Of a stretch of 64,000 nt of DNA, positions 27,333 to 37,093 are shown piece by piece (the stretch's first letter is position 1; the number at the start of each line of letters is the position of its first letter). A program made the position numbers and the translations under genes. The DNA is taken from positions 1-64,000 of the forward strand of contig NZ_JAMXXN010000002.1 of NCBI RefSeq assembly GCF_024129435.1. The letters run 5' to 3'. Source of the stretch: Acinetobacter lwoffii (GTDB lineage Bacteria > Pseudomonadota > Gammaproteobacteria > Pseudomonadales > Moraxellaceae). A model generated the notes under the pieces. The model did no database searches. It had not been told where the DNA came from and worked only from the letters and a program-made list of their open reading frames with translations.

Positions 27333-27646
27333 ATCAAGATGATTTCTTAAAACAAGTAACTTCCAAACTTGATGGACTGGCACAACAACATAAAGACAAA
27401 CCTGTTGTCATGCACCATGTTCTTGAAGAAATTCAGGATTCAAAACATTCACGCTTTGCATTTCTAAAAATGTCAGGTTTTGCTTTGGCAGCTGCGATTG
27501 CAGGCATTGTGGTATTACCGAATCTTTCGGACCATAACGAGCCGCAAACTCAAATGGTGTCAGTCCCAAAACTGTCTCCGCAAATGCTTGAAGATTTAGA
27601 AATGTTAATGGTTTTAGGTGAGGACAAAGTTCCACATGGCAGCTAA
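27329..27646 (+). CDS. Membrane protein, probable anti-sigma partner
   Basis: 105 residues: a hydrophilic cytoplasmic N-terminus (1-45), one membrane span (about 47-65, KMSGFALAAAIAGIVVL) and a short periplasmic tail. This layout and the 4-base overlap with the sigma gene fit a small anti-sigma factor that tethers the sigma factor to the membrane. The N-terminus does not show a canonical ZAS zinc motif (only His residues at MHHVL). The role is inferred from context. Confidence 0.7.
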   Translation: MNQDDFLKQVTSKLDGLAQQHKDKPVVMHHVLEEIQDSKHSRFAFLKMSGFALAAAIAGIVVLPNLSDHNEPQTQMVSVPKLSPQMLEDLEMLMVLGEDKVPHGS

Positions 27647-28046
27647 AAAATTGGCGATTGCTTTTTGTGCATTCAGTTTTCTGCAAACCAGCTTTGCAGG
27701 ATTTGAACGTTTTTGGCTATTTTCCAAGGATGCGAATACCCAAGTAACTGATACTTGGGATAGTCTTTCTGATTCTGAACAATTGGCACTGATTAAACGT
27801 TATCAATCTTTAAAAGAAATCCCCGAACAACAACGTGTTAGCTTACAGCAGCGTATGGACTGGTTTACTCAACTCCCTAATGCGGAAAAACAAAGAATGC
27901 GTGAGACTTGGCAAATGATGAGCAGTCAGGAACGCAAAGAACTGGGCGCACGTATGCAAAAAGCGTCTCCTGAGCAACGCCTTGCCATTCGCGAAGAATA
28001 CATTCTCAAATATCAGCAAGTGACTCAGCAGCCTAACTCGCATTAA
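27636..28046 (+). CDS. Exported DUF3106-like protein
   Basis: 136 residues with a signal peptide (MAAKKLAIAFCAFSFLQTSFA). The mature part is rich in Trp/Gln/Arg and has repeated short helices of the form W..L...EQ..L (TWDSLSDSEQLALI, RMDWFTQLPNAEKQRM, TWQMMSSQERKEL). This matches DUF3106 proteins, which often accompany sigma/anti-sigma genes. ATG 27636 overlaps the previous gene by 11 bases; a GTG at 27618 is an alternative. A role in envelope stress sensing is possible, as in CpxP/Spy-like helical proteins, but not shown. Confidence 0.75.
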   Translation: MAAKKLAIAFCAFSFLQTSFAGFERFWLFSKDANTQVTDTWDSLSDSEQLALIKRYQSLKEIPEQQRVSLQQRMDWFTQLPNAEKQRMRETWQMMSSQERKELGARMQKASPEQRLAIREEYILKYQQVTQQPNSH

Positions 28047-28057
28047 ACACTTAATAT

Positions 28058-28085
28058 AAAAAAGCCTCCATATGGAGGCTTTTTT
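28058..28085. terminator. Bidirectional terminator between the sigma operon and the CSLREA genes
   Basis: A perfect 28-base palindrome with AGCCTCCAT/ATGGAGGCT flanked by A6 and T6. It separates two convergent operons. Confidence 0.92.
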
Positions 28086-28102
28086 GATGTTTCAATCATA
28101 TT

Positions 28103-30514
28103 TTATTTTCTTAAGCGTCGATAACCTGCAAGCCCTAATAATCCTAGTAGCCCCCACATTCCAATTGCCCCACCACCACTTGAGGACGTATTCGTATTTT
28201 TAACTGTATTACGTAACAAGATTGTCGCTTTTTCTGACATTTTTTCATCAGCATCAAAAATCGCATAATCCATGCTGTAATTTGCCTGGCTTAAATTATT
28301 TTTTACAGTAAATGTCAGCTGTCCACCATAACAGGTCTGATTTTGATAGGTATCAGGACATGCTCCTTGTCGCTCTGCCTTCAGTGAAACTCCCGCAGGC
28401 AGCTTAACAATATGAATCGGGATCTCTTTTCCATCTTTATCTTGATAAAAAGCCGACTTTCCTGATGGTAGAGGCCCATCCCCATCATCACTATCATTTT
28501 CAAGCGGATTTACCGTCACTGTAAGATTATTCTCTGGACTAAGCCGATATTCATCATCTTTTGCAATCGGTGCAATGTTGTTAAAAGCTGCTCTTAAGAG
28601 GCCAGCACTGCTGGCACCTGTAGCCCGGTCTTTAAGGGTATAACTACAGAACTCCATATCAACCGAACTAGTCTGCTTACCATCAGTGCGATACATCATG
28701 ATCCGGTTTAAATCAGGTTTCCACTCACATTTAAGATTTGGATCATTTGGATTTCCTTCCACAGTGGTCGAATTGCCTGTACCAACTAACTTACCAACAC
28801 CTAAAGTTTTTACACTGACCTCATAATTTTGTGAATTTAAGGCTTTAATTTGAATCTTATCATTGGTTAGAGTTTCTTGAGGCATAGCCAAGATAAAAGG
28901 ATTAATATAGATTGCACGATATTTCTGATATTGCTTGGTATATTTAAGCAAATCCTGATAACTTTTCAATTCTTCCTTTAAACCAGAAAGCTCATTTTCT
29001 GGAGTATTTTTATCAGCAATGATTTCTTCGAGATCATCTATATTCTCCTGATAAAAGTCATTGAGTTCTACCAAACTCTTATTTTGCAAGTCCGTAATAT
29101 CGGCTGCAGTCAAACGTCGGATTTCAACTGAGCCGATCTCGCAGGTATTTTTTGCACTTGGATCAAATGTTAATGTGGATCCAATCACACGATCAATACC
29201 ACGCTGGTCTTGTTCAATACAGCCACTCACCCCGATATCTACCAAATCCGTTGCGGTCTGATTATCACGCGGGTAATACAGCCCTAAATAGCGATTATCA
29301 ATAGCAGGCTCAATATAATTTGTTAATAAACTGCTGATTATATTGTTAGAGACATCAAGATTATTTGAAGTAGTATCTTCGTCTAATTCTGGCAATACGC
29401 AACGTGATGGCCCAGTCGTTTGAATTGCATTTCGAATTGTAGAAAATTCAACACGTTGTGCCTTGGTCGGATTTCCCTGATTTAAGGCATATTCACAAGA
29501 CAGACCTTGGTTAAAGGCTAAAATATTGAAATTAAAATACCTAAACCCGGTATTGTCATAAAATAAAGTAGATTGGGCTGTATTTTCAACAATAGTATTA
29601 CTTAATGCAGTTAAACTGGAGAATTTACTGAGCGGACGATTAACTTCATTCGTCATACGCACAATATGTCCTGTGGTACTGGCAGTATTCTTCGCAATAG
29701 TAGAGTTAACAATTTCTACTGTGGCATAGCCACAAAAATCAATAATACTGTTAGTAGTGTCTGAACCGTTTTTAACAATACTACTGGAATTAATTTTCAC
29801 ATTGGTTTGAGTTGTCCCTAAATTTCCCTGACAGTCCATCGCCAAAACACTACCATATGAACTCGCCTGATTTTTTTGAATCAAAGAATCCTGAATGACA
29901 ATATTCCTTTCCGTATTCATTGCTACACTATAAATCGCCCCACCTTCTGCAGCTGCTCGGGAATTTACTATTTCACTGGTATTAATACTTAAAGGCCCAG
30001 CTACATAAAAAGTACCGCCATTACCTTTATCCAAGGTATTTATTGCTGCATAGCCATCCTTTAAGATCAGATGATGAATTTCCAGACTGGATTGGCTGGC
30101 CATACTATTAAATAATCTGGTTTTCCCCTGGCCTGAAATAGTACTTTTTAAGGCCTCCCGGGTTGGATATAACAGCGTAATCGGACTACGACTAGCATAG
30201 TTAAGCGGAGTTTTCCCATAAATTTTGAGCGCTGACTCTACGATCAGCTCTTTATCTAATTTGTACTCGCCTGCTTCAAGCTGAATCACATCTGCAGCTG
30301 AACCATCCAATCGAAGCGTACGTCCTACATTACATCCGCCATAAGATTTATCCAGTTTTGCAGTTTTAATGGCTTCTCGCAAAGAACAGGCATTATTATT
30401 CTCGCCATCTTCATCAGCAAAAGTAGTTACATATATCGTTTTATCTTCGGCTGCCATCAAACTCATGGCAGATAAAATCATGGCCGCAAGCAGTCCTTTT
30501 TTATAATTTTTCAT
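28103..30514 (-). CDS. CSLREA-domain surface protein with GlyGly-CTERM tail
   Basis: An 803-residue exported protein. It has a signal peptide (about 1-22), then the CSLREA motif (ACSLREAIKTA, about 43-53), a right-handed beta-helix-like region of repeated N-x-T/S-x-I segments (about 120-420), a coiled-coil (about 480-550), a cadherin-like domain (NIAPIAKDDEYRL onward) and a C-terminal sorting signal: Ser/Gly-rich stretch, hydrophobic MWGLLGLLGLAG and basic YRRLRK. That tail is a GlyGly-CTERM signal, cleaved by a rhombosortase. The gene begins 9 bases after the rbtA stop with AAGGA in between, so the two are cotranscribed. Likely cell-surface or secreted by the type II system. Confidence 0.85.
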   Translation of the reverse strand: MKNYKKGLLAAMILSAMSLMAAEDKTIYVTTFADEDGENNNACSLREAIKTAKLDKSYGGCNVGRTLRLDGSAADVIQLEAGEYKLDKELIVESALKIYGKTPLNYASRSPITLLYPTREALKSTISGQGKTRLFNSMASQSSLEIHHLILKDGYAAINTLDKGNGGTFYVAGPLSINTSEIVNSRAAAEGGAIYSVAMNTERNIVIQDSLIQKNQASSYGSVLAMDCQGNLGTTQTNVKINSSSIVKNGSDTTNSIIDFCGYATVEIVNSTIAKNTASTTGHIVRMTNEVNRPLSKFSSLTALSNTIVENTAQSTLFYDNTGFRYFNFNILAFNQGLSCEYALNQGNPTKAQRVEFSTIRNAIQTTGPSRCVLPELDEDTTSNNLDVSNNIISSLLTNYIEPAIDNRYLGLYYPRDNQTATDLVDIGVSGCIEQDQRGIDRVIGSTLTFDPSAKNTCEIGSVEIRRLTAADITDLQNKSLVELNDFYQENIDDLEEIIADKNTPENELSGLKEELKSYQDLLKYTKQYQKYRAIYINPFILAMPQETLTNDKIQIKALNSQNYEVSVKTLGVGKLVGTGNSTTVEGNPNDPNLKCEWKPDLNRIMMYRTDGKQTSSVDMEFCSYTLKDRATGASSAGLLRAAFNNIAPIAKDDEYRLSPENNLTVTVNPLENDSDDGDGPLPSGKSAFYQDKDGKEIPIHIVKLPAGVSLKAERQGACPDTYQNQTCYGGQLTFTVKNNLSQANYSMDYAIFDADEKMSEKATILLRNTVKNTNTSSSGGGAIGMWGLLGLLGLAGYRRLRK

Positions 30515-30523
30515 GATTTTTCC

Positions 30524-32323
30524 TTAATCTTTTAATCCACGGCGTAAACCTATTAATCCGAGTAAAATCAGTAGCCCACCACCACCCCATGAGCCGCCTG
30601 AAGTTTTGACTGCTTTGTCTTCCATTTCATTTTTTGGCTCCTGAACAATTTGAGTAGTAATAGTCAAATAAGGTTTACTTTTATTAAACCGTGTCGATGA
30701 GGTCACCACTTGTAGTTCGAAAATATCTGCTCCATGCCAGGTAGAATCCGGGGTATAAACGACATTGCCATGAATATCGATGATTGTTTTACCCTTGGAA
30801 GCTGTTTTGGTTTGTACCACTTTCAAACAGCCATCTTGCCAAGGCTCCCCCGTCGGATTCTGACCAACAATGGCATTACACTGTTCTTTTGGAATTAAAT
30901 CACTATCTCCCAGATAAGATTCAATTGAAAACTTGGCAATTTCACCCTTTAACAGATCTTGTCCCACCAGACTGCCTGAGATTGGTATCGTGATTTCAAC
31001 AGCACCACGATCACAAAACAGATTATCCATCAAACGGTTGATCCCGCGCTGATCTGCCGCTTCACATGCTACCGTTGGATTTGCTAAACTCAATCCTGTG
31101 CCTCTATTCACAATCGGTGATTCACTCACAAGGATATAGTTCAACAAAATTCGTGGGCGCATATAACCGAGAAATTGTCCTTTAGGAACGCTATATGGAC
31201 AAAGTATGGCATTATTATTTTCTTGTAGGGTCTGACAAATACCTTCACTTTTATCTGAGGATTCAGCAAAAAGTCGTGTACCATTCCAGAACTGGTTCGG
31301 CGCGACGGCATCCCCTACACCACACGAGGCTGTCAGCAGATTATTTTGCGACACAGACTTATCACCAGTGATAATTTGGCAATCCTGTGTACCATTTCTT
31401 AAAATAATACTATTCGCTACATAAGCTCTTCCATACGGTGCATGGATATTTAAAGCAGTATTTTCATTGTCAACTATGGTGAGATTATTCAATCCCATCC
31501 CGTCCAGGACATTAATAAATACACCCTTATTTTTTAGTATCGTACTACTTAATACCTCCCCACTAATACCTTGATCTTTACTGGAGTCAGCAAACTGTCC
31601 CGCGCTATAAATATTGGTCGCGGAATTATCCAGTGTCTGATTATTTTTAAGTACACTTTGATAAATGAGGAAAGCAGGTAGCTCGCTATACAGGATCCCG
31701 CCTCGTTGGGCTTTATTATTTTCGATCAGACTATTTTTAATTTGTGCACGGCTTGTTAAGTTCTGACCAAACTTGCCAGCATTATAAATTGCCCCACCCA
31801 AGTTGGCAGCAGCATTAAATAGACGGTTATATTCTAGAATTAGCTGACCTTTATTATAAATTAGGCCACCTTGTTCAGCACAACTGGTTTTACCACAGCC
31901 TTCAAGATCCAGTTCTTTCAAATTTAACTGAACCAATGTATCTGTACTGTTGATCCGGAAAAGGTTATCAGTACCTTTCATTTGAATATGAGCATTATGC
32001 AAGCCTAATGCTTTTTCATCCGTACTGAATTCGCCATCACTTTCTGCGACCGCACGGATGGTAAGAGATTTTTTAATCGCGATATGCTGGTTCAACACAT
32101 AGGTATTTTTTTCTTTTAAAATAATGGTACTGGATGAGTTCTCCCCACCACACCCCATAAAACCTGATTTAGCTAAGCCACGGTTAACATACTCAACAGC
32201 TTCTCGAAGTGAACATTCCTTGTCATCTTTTTCAATATCTTCTGTAGTGGTTACAATAATATCTGCACTATACGACTGCCCCGCTATACATAGCAAAGCT
32301 ATGCCTATGCTCTTCTTGAGCAT
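30524..32323 (-). CDS. rbtA: Rhombotarget A, CSLREA and GlyGly-CTERM protein
   Basis: A 599-residue exported protein with a signal peptide (about 1-19), CSLREA motif (ECSLREAVEYVN, 42-53), a parallel beta-helix region, a C-terminal cadherin-like part (VYTPDSTWHGADIFELQV) and a GlyGly-CTERM tail (GGSWGGGGLLILLGLIGLRR). This matches rhombotarget A, first named because it co-occurs with rhombosortase in Acinetobacter. It is thought to be a surface-exposed or secreted substrate processed by that intramembrane protease; the protease gene is not in this window. Start at 32323 has AAGGAG about 6 bases upstream. Confidence 0.8.
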   Translation of the reverse strand: MLKKSIGIALLCIAGQSYSADIIVTTTEDIEKDDKECSLREAVEYVNRGLAKSGFMGCGGENSSSTIILKEKNTYVLNQHIAIKKSLTIRAVAESDGEFSTDEKALGLHNAHIQMKGTDNLFRINSTDTLVQLNLKELDLEGCGKTSCAEQGGLIYNKGQLILEYNRLFNAAANLGGAIYNAGKFGQNLTSRAQIKNSLIENNKAQRGGILYSELPAFLIYQSVLKNNQTLDNSATNIYSAGQFADSSKDQGISGEVLSSTILKNKGVFINVLDGMGLNNLTIVDNENTALNIHAPYGRAYVANSIILRNGTQDCQIITGDKSVSQNNLLTASCGVGDAVAPNQFWNGTRLFAESSDKSEGICQTLQENNNAILCPYSVPKGQFLGYMRPRILLNYILVSESPIVNRGTGLSLANPTVACEAADQRGINRLMDNLFCDRGAVEITIPISGSLVGQDLLKGEIAKFSIESYLGDSDLIPKEQCNAIVGQNPTGEPWQDGCLKVVQTKTASKGKTIIDIHGNVVYTPDSTWHGADIFELQVVTSSTRFNKSKPYLTITTQIVQEPKNEMEDKAVKTSGGSWGGGGLLILLGLIGLRRGLKD

Positions 32324-32443
32324 AACCTTCTCCTTAATTTTTATTTCTTTCTTTTTCTTCTAAAGTTGCAGAATCCTTGCAACAGCGAATTATTTTGCCT
32401 TACTGTGTCATAGACTGAGTAATTACTCAAGAATTTTTATATT

Positions 32444-33148
32444 TTACCGATATTCGTCAATCAAGGCATATATCTGCCGCAGATTAGCATTGCTGACTTT
32501 CAATTTTTCCCCTTTAAGCAATTGAATAATCTGCTCTAATCTTTGAAGCAGCACTGAAGTTTGATGTGGCCCATGGCTTAGTAAATAGTCAAAGATTTGA
32601 GGGTCTAAATGGATCCCACGACGATCGAGTACCGAGGAAACCAGCGCATAGCGATCAGCATACAAACTGCCACTCGGAACACGGGTACTGACCGCCTGCG
32701 TGAGACGGGATTGTAAATCTGGCAATTCGAGTTTGAGTTCGATAGGTGCAAAACGTGACGAAAACACCAACTGCCCACCACCTTCATTATTATAATTAAT
32801 CAAGTGAAATACTGCGCGTTGCCAATGGGGTACGCCACTAATCGCTTCGATATCATCAAGTGCTACCAGATCAAAACGATCTAGAGAAGTAATCGCCTCA
32901 GTCGGTGCATCTAAAAGCTCAAGCAAAGATACCTGAATTGCAGATTTACCTACTTCCAGATAAGAGTCACAGATGGCAGACAACAAATGACTTTTACCTG
33001 TACCGGCTCCCCCATAGACATAAAATTGGTTGATCAGGCCTGCATGTAATTGACGGACAGCATCAATGACATGCCCCCAACCCGGCCCTGAAAAATCACT
33101 GATTCGGGCATCGAGCTGAGGTTCTATATCTAACTGCAATTGACGCAT
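32444..33148 (-). CDS. hda: DnaA regulatory inactivator Hda-like AAA+ protein
   Basis: A 234-residue relative of the DnaA AAA+ domain. The N-terminal QLQLDI (3-8) resembles the sliding-clamp binding motif of Hda. Walker A is GGAGTGKS (46-53), Walker B is VALDDIE, and the arginine-finger region ELPDLQSRLTQ follows. It lacks the DnaA helix-turn-helix. With the clamp it stimulates ATP hydrolysis by DnaA and so prevents re-initiation. It is 14 bases after the PerM-like gene, as in many gammaproteobacteria. Confidence 0.92.
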   Translation of the reverse strand: MRQLQLDIEPQLDARISDFSGPGWGHVIDAVRQLHAGLINQFYVYGGAGTGKSHLLSAICDSYLEVGKSAIQVSLLELLDAPTEAITSLDRFDLVALDDIEAISGVPHWQRAVFHLINYNNEGGGQLVFSSRFAPIELKLELPDLQSRLTQAVSTRVPSGSLYADRYALVSSVLDRRGIHLDPQIFDYLLSHGPHQTSVLLQRLEQIIQLLKGEKLKVSNANLRQIYALIDEYR

Positions 33149-33162
33149 ACGATTTTTTGGCC

Positions 33163-34383
33163 TTATGAGTCTTTACGATGTGGATCATGAATTTTACTTG
33201 AGTTCTCCTCTGCTTGCAGCGGTTTTTTCTGTGGCTTTTTCATTTCAATATCAACATCTAAGTCTGCTGTTTCAATATTGATTGAACCGGTAGATGCATC
33301 TTGTATGATAACAGCCTGATCACCATAAAATGGCGTATGTTCATAATACTCACGGATATGCCGCAGCAGTACTACAATCACGGCTGCCACTGGTAAGGCA
33401 ATCAGCATACCCAAGAATCCGGCCAGTTGCGCACCTGCCAGAACTGCAAATACTACAGCTACAGGAGAAAGACCAATTTTATCACCTAGTAAGAACGGTT
33501 GTAGGATATAGCCTTCTACAGCCTGACCCACCATGAATACAATCCCCACCAGTACCAGCTGCCACCAGTCGATTCCAAATTGGAAAAAGGTTGCAATGAC
33601 TGCGGCAATAATTCCAACCGCAAAACCAAGATACGGAATGATACTGCACAATCCGGCAATCATCCCGATGATCAAGCCAATCTCCAGGCCAATCAGTTGC
33701 AGTCCCACTGCATAAACCACGCCCAACAGAACCATGACCAGGAACTGACCTTTGACAAAGGCACCTAAGACACTATGACATTCACTCACAATATTTAAGG
33801 TTGTTTTTTCATAAGGACGGGGAATCAGGCGGCGTAAGCTGTCCAGCATACGATCCCAATCCAGCAAGAAATAAAAGGCAATAATCGGAATCAGGACAAT
33901 CGTGCCACCAATCTGGATAAAATTCAGACCAGATTGTGCCAGTTTCAGCAGCATTGCCTGAATACTGTCAGCACTATAATTGGTCTGGACATAGTCCATC
34001 ACCACGGAGGAAATCTGATCGGTATCAATCTCCATCGGGACCAGATTAAAGCTATCGGAAAGCCAAGGTAGAAACGTGTAATTGATCCAGTGAATCCCGG
34101 CCGGAATGCTATCACGCGCATACATCAGCTGCTGCCAGACTAGTGGCACCAGATACCACATCACCAATGTAACCACGATCCCAATCCCGATAAATACGAT
34201 ACTGATCGAGAGCCATCGAGCCAGCCCAATGCGGTGCAAAACATTAACCAAGGGGCTAAATAAATAAGCAATTAGAAAAGCTGCAACAAAAGGAACTACA
34301 ACTGGTTTAAGCAGATATAAAACCCAAAGTATCAATGCTATACCAGCAAGTATAAGAATGCGCCGTAAAGTACGATCGACCAT
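33163..34383 (-). CDS. AI-2E family transporter / PerM-like permease
   Basis: A 406-residue inner-membrane protein with about eight spans, a large extracytoplasmic loop (about 75-140) and a charged cytoplasmic C-terminal tail (about 350-406, many Lys/Glu). The core signature is LGVVYAVGLQLIGLEIGLIIGMIAGLCSIIPYLG and the later DKIGLSPVAVVFAVLAGAQLAGFLGMLIALP. Members include AI-2 exporter TqsA and sodium/proton exchangers, so the substrate cannot be told. The gene is divergent from purM and cotranscribed with hda. Confidence 0.85.
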   Translation of the reverse strand: MVDRTLRRILILAGIALILWVLYLLKPVVVPFVAAFLIAYLFSPLVNVLHRIGLARWLSISIVFIGIGIVVTLVMWYLVPLVWQQLMYARDSIPAGIHWINYTFLPWLSDSFNLVPMEIDTDQISSVVMDYVQTNYSADSIQAMLLKLAQSGLNFIQIGGTIVLIPIIAFYFLLDWDRMLDSLRRLIPRPYEKTTLNIVSECHSVLGAFVKGQFLVMVLLGVVYAVGLQLIGLEIGLIIGMIAGLCSIIPYLGFAVGIIAAVIATFFQFGIDWWQLVLVGIVFMVGQAVEGYILQPFLLGDKIGLSPVAVVFAVLAGAQLAGFLGMLIALPVAAVIVVLLRHIREYYEHTPFYGDQAVIIQDASTGSINIETADLDVDIEMKKPQKKPLQAEENSSKIHDPHRKDS

Positions 34384-34485
34384 AGAATCTTGCCTTTTCT
34401 CTATTAATCATTCTAAAAATTAAAATATTTTAATAAAGATAGCATTTTAGGCCACAAATACCATAAGAGTTTTACATATTCAGGT

Positions 34486-34491
34486 TATAAT
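34486..34491 (+). promoter_or_regulatory. Likely -10 element (TATAAT) for purMN
   Basis: A consensus TATAAT ends 27 bases before the purM start. The -35 region is weak (no TTGACA at the expected distance), so purine-dependent control by an activator or just a modest promoter is possible. The divergent PerM-like gene shares the spacer. Confidence 0.5.
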
Positions 34492-34518
34492 CGCACCCGC
34501 GAATGCGGAGACTTCATT

Positions 34519-35589
34519 ATGAGCAACTCAATTTCTACCCCAAACACTGGTTTAAGCTACAAAGATGCAGGTGTCGACATTGAGGCGGGCGACGCGTTAG
34601 TCGATCGTATCAAATCTGTCGCTAAGCGTACCTCACGTCCCGAAGTTATGGGCGGTCTAGGTGGCTTTGGTGCACTTTGTAAAATTCCTAAAGGTTATGA
34701 AGAACCTGTTCTCGTATCTGGCACAGATGGTGTTGGTACAAAATTACGTCTGGCACTGAATTTGAACCGTCATGACACAATTGGTCAAGACCTGGTTGCA
34801 ATGTGCGTGAATGACCTTCTTGTCTGTGGTGCTGAGCCACTGTTCTTCCTTGATTATTATGCAACTGGTCACTTAAATGTTGATGTTGCTGCAAATGTAG
34901 TCACTGGTATTGGCGCTGGTTGTGAACTTGCTGGCTGTGCATTAGTTGGCGGTGAAACTGCTGAAATGCCAGGCATGTATGAAGGCGAAGATTACGATCT
35001 TGCAGGTTTCTGTGTCGGTGTTGTTGAGCAAAGCAAAATTATTGATGGCTCTAAAGTCAAAGCGGGTGACGTTTTAATTGGTGTAGCTTCTTCAGGTGCG
35101 CACTCAAACGGCTACTCACTGCTTCGTAAAATCCTGGACGTGAAAAACGTTGACCTGAATCAAATCGTGGATGGTCGCCCACTTGCAGATGCTGCAATGG
35201 AACCAACACGTATTTATGTCAAACCAATTCTTGAACTGTTAAAACACGTTGATGTGCATGCGATGGCACACATCACGGGTGGTGGTTTACCAGGTAACTT
35301 GCCGCGCGTACTTCCAAACGGTGCTCAAGCGCTTGTGAATGAATCTTCTTGGGAGTGGCCTGAGCTATTCAAGCTTCTACAACGTGAAGGCGGCGTAGAA
35401 CAATTTGAAATGTATCGTACTTTCAACTGTGGCGTCGGCATGGTGCTGGTTGTTGATGCAGCTGATGCAGACAAAACTGTTGAACTACTTAACCAGCTTG
35501 GCGAAAATGCATGGGCGATGGGTCAGATTCAAGACAATGCTGAATCAGTTGCAGGTGCAGACGAAAAAATTCGTGTGATCTTTGCGTAA
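34519..35589 (+). CDS. purM: Phosphoribosylformylglycinamidine cyclo-ligase
   Basis: The 356-residue enzyme of purine synthesis that closes the imidazole ring to give AIR from FGAM and ATP. Family motifs are [24 protein letters not shown] (ATP/metal-binding) and [27 protein letters not shown], then [15 protein letters not shown]. It leads a two-gene operon with purN, 6 bases apart, and acts right after the purL product in the pathway. Confidence 0.97.
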   Translation: MSNSISTPNTGLSYKDAGVDIEAGDALVDRIKSVAKRTSRPEVMGGLGGFGALCKIPKGYEEPVLVSGTDGVGTKLRLALNLNRHDTIGQDLVAMCVNDLLVCGAEPLFFLDYYATGHLNVDVAANVVTGIGAGCELAGCALVGGETAEMPGMYEGEDYDLAGFCVGVVEQSKIIDGSKVKAGDVLIGVASSGAHSNGYSLLRKILDVKNVDLNQIVDGRPLADAAMEPTRIYVKPILELLKHVDVHAMAHITGGGLPGNLPRVLPNGAQALVNESSWEWPELFKLLQREGGVEQFEMYRTFNCGVGMVLVVDAADADKTVELLNQLGENAWAMGQIQDNAESVAGADEKIRVIFA

Positions 35590-35595
35590 TTTCGC

Positions 35596-36225
35596 ATGAT
35601 TAAAATTGCTGTACTTGTTTCAGGTAGTGGATCAAATCTGCAAGCCTTGATTGATGCCAATCTTTCAGGGCAAATTGTGGGCGTAATTTCCAATAAACCT
35701 GAAGCCTTTGCTTTAACGCGTGCACAACACGCAGGCATTCAGACTGCAGTTATTGAACACAAGCAATATCCAAGTCGTGAAGCTTTTGATGATGTGATGC
35801 ATCAACAGCTTTTGGACTGGGATGTGGATCTGGTCGTGCTTGCCGGCTTTATGCGAATTTTAAGTGAAAAATTTGTGAAAGCCTGGGAAGGAAAAATGTT
35901 GAATATTCATCCTTCCCTGCTGCCTAATTATAAAGGCATGCATACGCATCAGCGTGTACTCAATACCGGTGATGTTCTGCACGGTTGTACGGTGCATTAT
36001 GTTACGGCTGAACTGGATGCAGGCCAAGCGCTTGCCCAAGGTGTTCTCAAGGTTTCTCATCACGATACGGTAGAAAGTTTGGCAACACGTGTGCATAGCC
36101 TCGAACATGTGATCTATCCACAAGTTGTAGAATGGATTTGTAGCGGAACGATTCAACATACTGAAGATGGTGTGCTGTATCGAAATGAGAAAATGCAAGC
36201 GCCTGTTCAATTCTGCAAGTTTTAA
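35596..36225 (+). CDS. purN: Phosphoribosylglycinamide formyltransferase
   Basis: A 209-residue transformylase that transfers the formyl group of 10-formyl-THF to GAR. Motifs: VLVSGSGSNLQALIDA (phosphate loop), MLNIHPSLLPNYKGMHTHQ with the catalytic Asn/His, and VTAELDAGQALAQG with the catalytic Asp. It shares a promoter with purM and ends at a strong terminator. Confidence 0.96.
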   Translation: MIKIAVLVSGSGSNLQALIDANLSGQIVGVISNKPEAFALTRAQHAGIQTAVIEHKQYPSREAFDDVMHQQLLDWDVDLVVLAGFMRILSEKFVKAWEGKMLNIHPSLLPNYKGMHTHQRVLNTGDVLHGCTVHYVTAELDAGQALAQGVLKVSHHDTVESLATRVHSLEHVIYPQVVEWICSGTIQHTEDGVLYRNEKMQAPVQFCKF

Positions 36226-36239
36226 AAAAGTTTAGAAAT

Positions 36240-36268
36240 AAAAAACGCATCCTCGGATGCGTTTTTTT
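36240..36268. terminator. Terminator after purN
   Basis: CGCATCC (36246-36252) and GGATGCG (36255-36261) pair around a two-base loop, with A6 before and T7 after. It also serves the convergent hydrolase gene. Confidence 0.92.
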
Positions 36269-36289
36269 ATTTCCAATACATTCGATGAC

Positions 36290-37093
36290 TCAGGCAGACT
36301 GTTGCTGAATCAATTGCTTTACCAAGCTCGCGACTTGATCAGGTTGTTCCAATGGGAACATATGTCCACCATCCACCACGGTAAAAGGAATACCAAATTT
36401 CTTTTGCACTTGCTGCGGGAACTTGCGGGCCAGAAATGGACCTTTCTTAGCCACAACTAAATGCACAGGAATTTTGGGTTTTGCCTGAGGCAACCACCAT
36501 AGTGACGGATTGGTTCTAAAGACTGCGACCTCATCCATTTTAGGAATAGTGAGTTCTACCCCACCCCGAATGTGATCATCCTGCAAGGCATGGTCAATAT
36601 AAGCTTGGAAGCAATCTGCATCAAAATCCTGATAAAAACCTTTAGGGCGCAGCAATTCAGCGGCTTGTTCACGTGAATCCCAATGGTCACGACGGCGTTT
36701 GGACAGACCGGCCGGAGACATTTTATCCAATGCTTTTAAGCGAAAAGTTTTCGCAATATGCAAGGCAAAGGCTTCTTTGCCCATAATCATCGGCGGGTCC
36801 AGCATGATCATTTGTGAAAACAGTTCCGGACGCTGCAAAGTCGCCTGCAGAGTTAACACAGATCCCAAAGAATGCCCCAGACCAATGACAGGTCGCCCAT
36901 GTGACTGACGTACAATACTGTCAATCACTTGCTGGGTCAGGCTTTTCCAATGGTTATCAACCGGATAACGCTTATCCGGCCCTAAAAGCGGCACATAGAT
37001 AATATCGTAATCATCTTGCAATTCATCAAACAGCTTTTGATAGACTTTAGATGGCACGCCATTGGCGTGCGCGAAATGAATCAGTGGTTTCAT
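36290..37093 (-). CDS. Alpha/beta hydrolase
   Basis: A 267-residue alpha/beta-hydrolase fold enzyme. The nucleophile elbow is GHSLGS (Ser75), the oxyanion HANG appears at 9-12, and the catalytic His lies in GGHMFPLEQ near the C-terminus. The substrate is not evident. Its start overlaps the stop of sppA by 4 bases, so the two genes are translationally coupled. No signal peptide, therefore cytoplasmic. Confidence 0.85.
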   Translation of the reverse strand: MKPLIHFAHANGVPSKVYQKLFDELQDDYDIIYVPLLGPDKRYPVDNHWKSLTQQVIDSIVRQSHGRPVIGLGHSLGSVLTLQATLQRPELFSQMIMLDPPMIMGKEAFALHIAKTFRLKALDKMSPAGLSKRRRDHWDSREQAAELLRPKGFYQDFDADCFQAYIDHALQDDHIRGGVELTIPKMDEVAVFRTNPSLWWLPQAKPKIPVHLVVAKKGPFLARKFPQQVQKKFGIPFTVVDGGHMFPLEQPDQVASLVKQLIQQQSA

